The position numbers and the translations under genes are program-made. 8,589 nucleotides of DNA, taken from positions 1 to 8,589 of the forward strand of contig JAQSWE010000097.1 of the NCBI GenBank assembly GCA_029266795.1, given 5' to 3'. Source of the DNA: Alphaproteobacteria bacterium. GTDB lineage: Bacteria > Pseudomonadota > Alphaproteobacteria > Micavibrionales > UBA2020. How positions within the stretch are numbered: position 1 is the stretch's first letter; every line of letters begins with the position of its first letter. A model generated the notes under the pieces. That model did no database searches and was not told the DNA's origin. It saw only the letters and a list, made by a program, of their open reading frames with translations. Shown in pieces: positions 1 to 4,761 of this stretch.

Positions 1-131
1 ACTTTTTCAATCGTCGTCTGGATGCGAAACAGTGGTACAGCTTCCACAAGTCCGCCCACCGAGACCACGATGACCACCAGCACAAGAAGCAGCATCGAGT
101 TTTTTTCGACTTTTTTATGTTTGTCCAGCAT
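1..131 (-). CDS. ccoO: cbb3-type cytochrome c oxidase subunit II, N-terminal part (cut by window edge)
   Basis: CcoO is the membrane-anchored monohaem cytochrome c subunit of the cbb3 oxidase and passes electrons to the CcoN haem-copper centre. Only the first 43 residues are visible. They begin MLDKHKKVEKNS, followed by one hydrophobic helix (about residues 13-31) and the sequence GGLVEAVPLF, which is the typical CcoO membrane anchor just before the periplasmic domain. The CxxCH haem site lies outside the window. The ATG at 131-129 follows the ccoN stop by 13 bp, with an AAGGA sequence overlapping that stop, so the two genes are almost certainly cotranscribed from the ccoN promoter. Identification rests on the N-terminal motif plus position directly after ccoN, and both agree. 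Confidence 0.88.
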   Translation of the reverse strand, partial: MLDKHKKVEKNSMLLLVLVVIVVSVGGLVEAVPLFRIQTTIEK

Positions 132-144
132 GACCGATTTTTCC

Positions 145-1581
145 TTAAGCCGGTTGCGCAGCCGGCATGGGCACAGTAAGGCTGTCCCCCATGATCGTCT
201 TGCGGATGTTGTAAACCATGATCAGTGCCGCAGCGAGGAACAGTGCGCCGCCGCCTGCGCGGATGATGTAGTAAATGTGGTTGGCTTCTACCGTGTCTGC
301 GAAAGAGTATTGCAGGAATCCCATCGCGTCATATGTGCGCCACATCAAGCCCTGCATGATGCCGGCCACCCACATCGAGGTGATATATAGGACGATGCCG
401 AGGGTCGACAGCCACAGGTGCGCGCTGATCAGCTTGGTCGAGTACATGGCTTTCTTATTCCACAGCACCGGTACAAGGTAATATATTGCGCCGAAGCTGA
501 TGAAGGCCACCCAGCCAAGGGCGCCAGAATGTACGTGGCCGATTGTCCAGTCGGTGTAATGGCTAAGCGAGTTCACTTCCTTGATGGACATCAATGGGCC
601 TTCAAAGGTGCTCATGCCGTAAAAGGCGAGTGAGACGATCATGAATTGCAGGATCGGGTCTTCGCGCAGCTTGTGCCAGGCGCCGGACAGCGTCATCAAC
701 CCGTTGATCATCCCGCCCCAGCTGGGCATCCACAGCATGATCGAGAAAGTCATGCCAAGCGTCTGCGCCCAGTCGGGCAGCGCGGAATAGAGCAGGTGAT
801 GAGGCCCGGCCCAGATGTAGATAAAGATCAGGGACCAGAAATGCAGGATCGACAGGCGGTATGAATAAACCGGCCGCTGCGCCTGCTTCGGCACGAAATA
901 ATACATGATTCCAAGGAAGCCGGCGGTCAGGAAGAAGCCGACCGCGTTATGGCCGTACCACCATTGGATCATCGCGCTTTGGACACCGCCCCAAACCGGG
1001 TAACTCTTCGCGCCGATGATGCTAACGGGGATAAACGGGTTGTTAAACAGGTGCAGGATGGCGACTGTCACGATAAAGGCGAGGTAAAACCAGTTAGCGA
1101 CATAAATATGCGGTTCTTTGCGGTTTTTCAGCGTCATCAGGAACACCAGCAGGTAGGCGACCCATACGACTGTGAGCCACAAATCGGCGTACCATTCCGG
1201 TTCAGCATATTCCTTGCCTTGGTTGACGCCCAGTACATAACCAAGCGCTGCGATGACGATGAATAGCTGATAACCCCAAAAAGTAAAGAAGGCGAGGCCG
1301 TCGTTCCAGAGACGTGTCTGGCAGGTGCGCTGCACGACAAAATAACTTGTCCCGAACAGGACGTTGCCGCCAAAGGCGAAGATCACCGCTGATGTATGCA
1401 CAGGCCGTAAACGCCCGAAAGAGAGGTAAGGCTCAAAGTTGAGCTCGGGGAATGCCATCTGCAGCGCGATGAATAGGCCTGCCGCAAACCCGACGATACC
1501 CCAGAAGATTGCCGCCAGCGTGAAGAGTCGGACGATGTGGTCATTGAAGACCGCCTTTGCGATGGGGGATAAAGAATTCAT
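145..1581 (-). CDS. ccoN: cbb3-type cytochrome c oxidase subunit I (catalytic)
   Basis: CcoN is the catalytic subunit of the high-affinity cbb3 oxidase. It reduces O2 to water and pumps protons across the inner membrane in microaerobic respiration. The 478-aa product is about the length of short CcoN proteins such as those of Pseudomonas. Numbered from the ATG at 1581, the expected metal ligands are present: H62 (RPVHTS, low-spin haem b), H211 (WWYGHNAVGF, CuB), H261 and H262 (AGPHHL, CuB), and H349 and H351 (GHVHSG, the haem b3 and haem b ligands). Y255 (FIYIWAGP) matches the helix VII tyrosine cross-linked to the CuB histidine. E124 and E127 (KEYAEPEW) match the conserved acidic loop. The frame is open up to an ATG at 1641, but the ATG at 1581 is preferred. 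It has AGGA four bases upstream, gives the usual N-terminus (MNSLSPIAKAVFNDH), and lies downstream of the predicted transcription start near 1621. Confidence 0.95.
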   Translation of the reverse strand: MNSLSPIAKAVFNDHIVRLFTLAAIFWGIVGFAAGLFIALQMAFPELNFEPYLSFGRLRPVHTSAVIFAFGGNVLFGTSYFVVQRTCQTRLWNDGLAFFTFWGYQLFIVIAALGYVLGVNQGKEYAEPEWYADLWLTVVWVAYLLVFLMTLKNRKEPHIYVANWFYLAFIVTVAILHLFNNPFIPVSIIGAKSYPVWGGVQSAMIQWWYGHNAVGFFLTAGFLGIMYYFVPKQAQRPVYSYRLSILHFWSLIFIYIWAGPHHLLYSALPDWAQTLGMTFSIMLWMPSWGGMINGLMTLSGAWHKLREDPILQFMIVSLAFYGMSTFEGPLMSIKEVNSLSHYTDWTIGHVHSGALGWVAFISFGAIYYLVPVLWNKKAMYSTKLISAHLWLSTLGIVLYITSMWVAGIMQGLMWRTYDAMGFLQYSFADTVEANHIYYIIRAGGGALFLAAALIMVYNIRKTIMGDSLTVPMPAAQPA

Positions 1582-1627
1582 GAGGTCCTGCAAGAGTTGA
1601 CGCGATACGCGCTTGTGGTCAGATTTG

Positions 1628-1633
1628 ACAATA
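1628..1633 (-). promoter_or_regulatory. predicted -10 element of the ccoN promoter
   Basis: Read on the minus strand the hexamer is TATTGT (4 of 6 match to TATAAT). It starts 29.5 bp from the centre of the FNR-type box at 1656-1669, as expected for a class II FNR-dependent promoter. It would place the transcription start near 1621-1619, about 40 nt before the chosen ccoN ATG. This is a prediction from spacing and sequence only. Confidence 0.5.
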
Positions 1634-1655
1634 CAGCGCACGCAACGGCAGTATC

Positions 1656-1669
1656 TTGACCAAAGTCAA
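1656..1669 (-). promoter_or_regulatory. FNR/FixK-type binding site upstream of ccoNO
   Basis: The sequence is TTGAC-CAAA-GTCAA, a perfect inverted repeat that fits the FNR/ANR/FixK/DNR consensus (TTGAY-N4-RTCAA). It lies 81 bp before the ccoN ATG. ccoNO operons in Proteobacteria are classic targets of FNR/FixK-type oxygen regulators, which supports the call. The same 14-mer, spacer included, occurs at 3305-3318. Confidence 0.85.
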
Positions 1670-1740
1670 GAAAATATATGTAGTAAAATCAATCAATTAG
1701 TCGCGGTGTGTTTGCTGAGAAGATGTAAAAAATCAGGTGG

Positions 1741-1760
1741 CGCGCATCAGTAATTGCGCG
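1741..1760. repeat. GC-rich inverted repeat in the ccoN-hemN intergenic region
   Basis: CGCGCA at 1741-1746 and TGCGCG at 1755-1760 form a perfect 6-bp inverted repeat with an 8-base spacer. It begins 34 bp upstream of the hemN FNR box. It stands out from the AT-rich surroundings, but no known operator is recognised and it could be chance. Confidence 0.3.
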
Positions 1761-1774
1761 ATTCTACTCTCTAG

Positions 1775-1788
1775 TTGACTTTCATCAA
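1775..1788 (+). promoter_or_regulatory. FNR/FixK-type binding site upstream of hemN
   Basis: The sequence is TTGAC-TTTC-ATCAA, matching TTGAY-N4-RTCAA at all ten defined positions. Its centre is 56.5 bp before the hemN ATG at 1838. Weak -10 candidates (TTACTG at 1812 or TACTGT at 1813) lie 30.5-31.5 bp from the centre. The TTG of this box is also the first codon of the longest hemN reading frame, so that long start cannot be right if the box is functional. Confidence 0.8.
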
Positions 1789-1837
1789 TGCGCACGAGGA
1801 ATGGGCGACGCTTACTGTATGGAGAGAAGGCCTGTAC

Positions 1838-3136
1838 ATGAAAAACAAGATACTCAAATATAACGCTCAGATACCGCGCTACACGAGCTATCCGACCGCC
1901 CCGCATTTCATCAGCAAAACGCCGGCTGAATACGCGGCATCTCTTGCTTTACTGGCGCCGCATAACCCCGTTTCACTTTACGTCCATATCCCGTTCTGCA
2001 AGGAAATGTGCTGGTATTGCGGATGCCACACGACCGCAACCCGCAAATATGCACCCGTTGAAGCTTACCTCTCGCTGATGTGGCGCGAGATTCGGCTGAC
2101 AGCGGATATGATTGGTCGGCGCATGAACGTCGCTCACCTCCACTTCGGCGGCGGTTCGCCCACCATGCTGCACCCCGATGATTTCCTGCGGACGATGGAT
2201 GTCTTGCGGGAGGCTTTTGACTTTGTTTCCGATGCCGAAATCGCGATTGAAGCCGACCCGCGCGGCATCTCATATGATAAGGCTAAGGCGTATGGTCAAG
2301 CTGGGGTGAACCGCGCAAGCTTCGGGATACAGGATTTCTCTCCCGTCGTGCAGGCAGCAATCAACCGCCGGCAGGATTTCGCTACCGTTGAAGAATCCGT
2401 CGCGCTCCTGCGCCAGTTCGGCATCAACGACATCAATTTCGACCTCATGTACGGATTGCCGCTCCAGACGCTGGATGATATTGAAAAAACCGTCGCGCTA
2501 TCGTTGTCGCTGAAACCTAGACGCATTGCGATGTTTGGCTACGCCCATGTTCCTTGGATGAAAAAGCATATGACGCTGATACATGACGAAGATTTACCCG
2601 ATGCCTGCGCACGTATCGACCAGTTTTCGCGCGCAGAGAAGTTACTGCTGGAGGCGGGTATGCAGCCGGTCGGGTTAGATCATTTCGCAGCCGAGAACGA
2701 TAGTATGCTGCAGGCGCTGCGCAGCCGTACGCTTGCACGTAACTTTCAAGGCTACACAACGGACGCATCAAGCACGTTAATCGGTTTCGGTACCTCCGCG
2801 ATCAGTCGCATGCCGGACGGCTTCTTTCAGAACACGCCGCATAATGTCAATTACAGCGCAGCAATACTGGCGGGCAGATTGCCTGTGGCGCGCGGTCGCC
2901 TGCTGGAAGAAGAAGACCGGCTGCGCGGCGATATCATCGGACAGTTGATGTGCTATCTCGAGGTCGACATCCCCGCGATACTGGTGAAGCACGGATTCGC
3001 ACCTGACCGTTTTGACGACATTCTGGCGGGATTCACGGACATGATGACGGATGGCATGGTTGAGCTCGACAGGGGTTATCAGGGTCAATCCCGCAGCGCG
3101 GCAGGCAGTGCGGGTGGTCGCGGCGCGATTCGATGA
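1838..3136 (+). CDS. hemN: oxygen-independent coproporphyrinogen III dehydrogenase (HemN), 3' end frameshifted
   Basis: HemN is a cytoplasmic radical-SAM enzyme that decarboxylates coproporphyrinogen III to protoporphyrinogen IX without O2, so haem can be made under anoxia. Counted from the ATG at 1838, the product shows PRYTSYPTAPHF at the N-terminus, YVHIPFC, and the 4Fe-4S motif with C54, C58 and C61 followed by C63. It also has HFGGGSPT (about residues 102-109) and NFDLMYGLPLQT. GGAGAGAAGG lies 7 bases before the chosen ATG. A TTG start at 1775 is rejected because it lies inside the FNR box. After ELDR the frame goes wrong and ends YQGQSRSAAGSAGGRGAIR. Removing one base from the GGGGTT run at 3072-3077 restores a normal HemN end (IRVNPAARQAVRVVAARFDDY) and moves the stop to 3177-3179, for about 446 aa, close to the family's usual 450. 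Either the gene is damaged or the assembly has a one-base error. Confidence 0.93.
   Translation: MKNKILKYNAQIPRYTSYPTAPHFISKTPAEYAASLALLAPHNPVSLYVHIPFCKEMCWYCGCHTTATRKYAPVEAYLSLMWREIRLTADMIGRRMNVAHLHFGGGSPTMLHPDDFLRTMDVLREAFDFVSDAEIAIEADPRGISYDKAKAYGQAGVNRASFGIQDFSPVVQAAINRRQDFATVEESVALLRQFGINDINFDLMYGLPLQTLDDIEKTVALSLSLKPRRIAMFGYAHVPWMKKHMTLIHDEDLPDACARIDQFSRAEKLLLEAGMQPVGLDHFAAENDSMLQALRSRTLARNFQGYTTDASSTLIGFGTSAISRMPDGFFQNTPHNVNYSAAILAGRLPVARGRLLEEEDRLRGDIIGQLMCYLEVDIPAILVKHGFAPDRFDDILAGFTDMMTDGMVELDRGYQGQSRSAAGSAGGRGAIR
3072..3077 (+). other. site of apparent +1 frameshift in hemN
   Basis: The run GGGGTT contains one base too many for the HemN frame. Dropping a T gives D-R-G-I-R-V-N-P and dropping a G gives D-R-V-I-R-V-N-P. 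Both continue into a typical HemN C-terminus (AARFDDY) with a TAA stop at 3177-3179. The short G run makes a sequencing or assembly error plausible. As written, the last 19 or so residues of HemN are replaced by an unrelated tail. Confidence 0.75.
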
Positions 3137-3304
3137 TTATATTATTCCCCACCCAAAACAACATGCGCAAGTCGCGTAAGCCAACGTCGCTGTTCCTTCA
3201 GGCAAGATACTTCGTGAATATTCATCCCGCTCAGTGGGCCATGCGTCTATTGTGCAACAGGTGATGGGTATCAGGCTGACGTAATGGCGCAAATCCGAAT
3301 TTTT

Positions 3305-3318
3305 TTGACCAAAGTCAA
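3305..3318 (+). promoter_or_regulatory. FNR/FixK-type binding site upstream of ompW
   Basis: TTGAC-CAAA-GTCAA is a perfect inverted repeat, identical in all 14 bases to the site in front of ccoN. Its centre is 29.5 bp before the TATTAC hexamer at 3341-3346, which places it at about -41.5 from a start near A3353. In E. coli ompW is a known FNR-activated gene, which supports the assignment. Confidence 0.85.
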
Positions 3319-3340
3319 AAAGCGTCGCGGTATTGCCCGC

Positions 3341-3346
3341 TATTAC
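3341..3346 (+). promoter_or_regulatory. predicted -10 element of the ompW promoter
   Basis: TATTAC lies at exactly the class II distance from the FNR-type box. The predicted start near A3353 leaves a leader of only about 14 nt, which begins at the Shine-Dalgarno sequence AAAGGAGA (3353-3360) and ends at the ATG (3367). Prediction from spacing only. Confidence 0.5.
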
Positions 3347-3366
3347 TCCTTTAAAGGAGAAATAAA

Positions 3367-3981
3367 ATGAAAAAAACACTCACCGCCATCGCACTTTGCG
3401 CCTTCTGTTCATTTCACGCACAAGCGGCAGTCGCTGAATTCGATCCGCATAACTGGCAGGTCCGGCTTCGCGCTATCGACGTCAGCCCACAAGAGTCGAG
3501 CAGCGGTACGATCGCTGGCGAGGCGACAGCAGGCAACGCGGTTATGCCGGAACTAGACATCAGCTATTTCTTCAACGATAACATCTCTCTCGAACTTATC
3601 CTCGCGACGTCGAAACATGAAATCGGCTGGACGCCCGGCGCTCTTAACCTCGGGGATGTCTGGGTACTTCCACCGACCCTGACGGCGCAGTATCACTTTC
3701 TGGCCGACCAGCAACTCAGCCCCTATGTGGGCGCGGGCATTAACTACACCGTATTTTATAATTCCGATCCCGGCACGTTCAATTCGGTGGAATACAAGAA
3801 CGGCTTCGGCTATGCGCTGCAACTAGGGGCAGATTACAAGCTGGATCAGCACTGGCTGCTGAACGCCGACGTCAAGAAAATATTCCTCGACACCGAAGTC
3901 AGCGTCAATAACGGAGCTGTCCGCGCGGATGTCGATCTTGATCCCTGGGTTTTCGGCGTTGGGGTCGGCTATCGTTTCTAA
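3367..3981 (+). CDS. ompW: OmpW-family outer-membrane beta-barrel protein
   Basis: OmpW proteins are eight-stranded outer-membrane barrels with a hydrophobic channel that may admit small hydrophobic compounds. The 204-aa product starts with a Sec signal peptide (MKKTLTAIALCAFCSFHAQA), with likely cleavage after A20 or A23. It then reads HNWQVRLRAIDVSP, typical of the first OmpW strand. Further family features are DISYFFNDNISLELIL, LPPTLTAQYHF, QQLSPYVGAGINYT, and the end DPWVFGVGVGYRF, whose terminal Phe is the usual barrel-assembly signal. The length is close to the family norm (about 200-230). The Shine-Dalgarno AAAGGAGA is strong. The gene has its own FNR-type promoter and a downstream hairpin, so it is probably monocistronic and induced at low oxygen. 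The physiological substrate cannot be told from sequence. Confidence 0.92.
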   Translation: MKKTLTAIALCAFCSFHAQAAVAEFDPHNWQVRLRAIDVSPQESSSGTIAGEATAGNAVMPELDISYFFNDNISLELILATSKHEIGWTPGALNLGDVWVLPPTLTAQYHFLADQQLSPYVGAGINYTVFYNSDPGTFNSVEYKNGFGYALQLGADYKLDQHWLLNADVKKIFLDTEVSVNNGAVRADVDLDPWVFGVGVGYRF

Positions 3982-3999
3982 ATTTCAGATAGTAAATTC

Positions 4000-4031
4000 A
4001 ATGCCCTCCGCTCTTACCTGCGGGGGGCATT
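4000..4031 (+). terminator. hairpin terminator after ompW
   Basis: AATGCCCTCCGC (4000-4011) pairs with GCGGGGGGCATT (4020-4031). This is a 12-bp stem with one G-T wobble and an 8-base loop, starting 18 bases after the ompW stop. No T run follows on either strand, so it may act as an atypical terminator or as an mRNA 3'-end stabiliser. It lies between the ends of convergent ompW and the K+-channel gene and could serve both. Confidence 0.6.
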
Positions 4032-4065
4032 GGTGCATTCACATGTATCCCAAACCTATCCGGGA

Positions 4066-4509
4066 TTAAAGTGACCGGATTTCATGGCGGTAGATACGCG
4101 ACATGACTTCAAAGATAAAGGCTGTCGTCCAGCCGAACATGATGAACCCGTTAGCCGCCTCAATGCCGCTCAACATTCTACATGAAGTGCCGAGCGTTAT
4201 ATCGCCATATCCGAGCGTCGTATACGTGACTGTCGCGAAGTAAATCGCATCGGATATACCTTCAAGGGGTGCGCATGACAATCCAAGGTAAAGGCCTGCC
4301 CAGATCCATATTTGGGCAATGTGCGAAGAAAAGACCGCCGTTACAATCGCGCAGGCCGCTAGCGGTTTGCCGATGATACCGGCGGTGTGGAGAAAAAATC
4401 GCTCCGCCTTACCGGCATGTCTGATAATGAAATCTAGAGTCACGGCATGAATGACAACAGTCAGACCAATCATCGCACCTCCGGTTGCAAGCTGGGAAAT
4501 TAAGTTCAT
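4066..4509 (-). CDS. small potassium-channel (Ion_trans_2 type) membrane protein
   Basis: This is a predicted inner-membrane ion channel of 147 aa. A hydrophobic segment covers about residues 5-30 and a second about 50-78. A re-entrant pore loop follows with the K+ selectivity signature TVTYTTLGYGD (93-103; compare TVGYGD of KcsA), then a last helix (about 113-136, EAANGFIMFGWTTAFIFEVM). The layout is three membrane segments with the pore between the last two. No RCK/TrkA-N regulatory domain is attached, so gating is unknown. The ATG at 4509 has no good Shine-Dalgarno. An internal ATG at 4473 has GGAGG four bases upstream but would cut the first helix, so the longer start is kept with reservation. 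An FNR-type box lies 72 bp upstream. The gene has its own promoter rather than obviously sharing one with the ATPase gene upstream. Confidence 0.82.
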   Translation of the reverse strand: MNLISQLATGGAMIGLTVVIHAVTLDFIIRHAGKAERFFLHTAGIIGKPLAACAIVTAVFSSHIAQIWIWAGLYLGLSCAPLEGISDAIYFATVTYTTLGYGDITLGTSCRMLSGIEAANGFIMFGWTTAFIFEVMSRIYRHEIRSL

Positions 4510-4544
4510 AAAACACCATGATAATGAAACGGATGTATCTGTCT

Positions 4545-4550
4545 TTAATA
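4545..4550 (-). promoter_or_regulatory. predicted -10 element of the K+-channel promoter
   Basis: The minus-strand hexamer is TATTAA, starting 31.5 bp from the centre of the FNR-type box at 4575-4588. Overlapping alternatives (GTATTA, AGTATT) lie one and two bases closer. The predicted start is near 4538, about 29 nt before the ATG. Weak consensus match; prediction only. Confidence 0.4.
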
Positions 4551-4574
4551 CTAACTGGCATACTTGTCTGGCGC

Positions 4575-4588
4575 TTGATTAACGTCAA
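4575..4588 (-). promoter_or_regulatory. FNR/FixK-type binding site upstream of the K+-channel gene
   Basis: The plus strand reads TTGAT-TAAC-GTCAA, and the minus strand TTGAC-GTTA-ATCAA. All ten defined bases fit TTGAY-N4-RTCAA. Its centre is 72.5 bp before the channel ATG. The site lies downstream of the ATPase gene (minus strand), so the channel gene is its only reasonable target. Confidence 0.75.
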
Positions 4589-4607
4589 GGCCGAAAGCGC
4601 AACTTCA

Positions 4608-4621
4608 TTGATGCCGATTAA
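4608..4621 (-). promoter_or_regulatory. degenerate second FNR-type site, tandem to the one at 4575
   Basis: TTGAT-GCCG-ATTAA departs from the palindromic consensus at one of ten defined bases. Its centre is 33 bp, about three helical turns, upstream of the better site. It could be a weak second binding site on the same DNA face, or chance. Confidence 0.3.
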
Positions 4622-4731
4622 GAAGGTAACTAGCAAGTTGCGTCCCGCCGTAATCTCTCAATCATAATTATTTTTCTATTCTGGCATTGCCTGGTGACTA
4701 CCGACGCCATAGGGCTGGGTTGACTAAAATT

Positions 4732-4751
4732 GCTAAAACAGCTAAAACAGC
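4732..4751. repeat. short tandem repeat downstream of the ATPase gene
   Basis: The 9-base unit GCTAAAACA occurs twice head to tail (4732-4740, 4741-4749) and is followed by GC. A degenerate relative (GACTAAAAT) comes just before, at 4722-4730. On the minus strand these give two TTTTAG runs directly after the ATPase stop codon. Confidence 0.5.
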
Positions 4752-4761
4752 CCCTAGCTGT
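4747..4761 (-). terminator. weak possible terminator at the end of the ATPase gene
   Basis: On the minus strand ACAGC-TAGGG-GCTGT forms a 5-bp stem overlapping the TAG stop, followed by TTTAGCTGTTTTAG. The short stem and interrupted T run make it a weak candidate. Confidence 0.3.

Larger units (their letters stand above)
3137..3366. other. hemN-ompW intergenic region
   Basis: The first 43 bases (to 3179) are the displaced end of hemN, still readable in the shifted frame. Bases 3180-3300 hold no supportable gene, RNA or clear terminator. The remainder is the ompW promoter, with an FNR-type box and a -10 element. Confidence 0.6.

Noticed and set aside
22..1266. Several plus-strand open frames opposite ccoN (71-122 aa)
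   Set aside because: They are antisense to a clearly conserved gene, have no family-like sequence and carry arginine/proline-rich shadow composition.
1582..1641. Twenty extra N-terminal residues on ccoN (ATG at 1641)
   Set aside because: They lie upstream of the predicted transcription start. The ATG at 1581 has a good Shine-Dalgarno and gives the usual CcoN N-terminus.
3215..3224. TGAATATTCA perfect 10-bp palindrome between hemN and ompW
   Set aside because: It is short, AT-rich and expected by chance at this scale. It has no spacing relation to the ompW promoter.
4409..4636. 75-aa minus-strand frame starting at 4636 (MLVTFLIGINEVAL...)
   Set aside because: It spans both FNR-type sites and the predicted channel promoter, overlaps the channel gene in another frame and shows no recognisable domain.
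4719..4732. TTGACTAAAATTGC as a sixth FNR-type box
   Set aside because: Only the left half-site fits; the right half (ATTGC) does not. It lies just after the ATPase stop with no gene start nearby.
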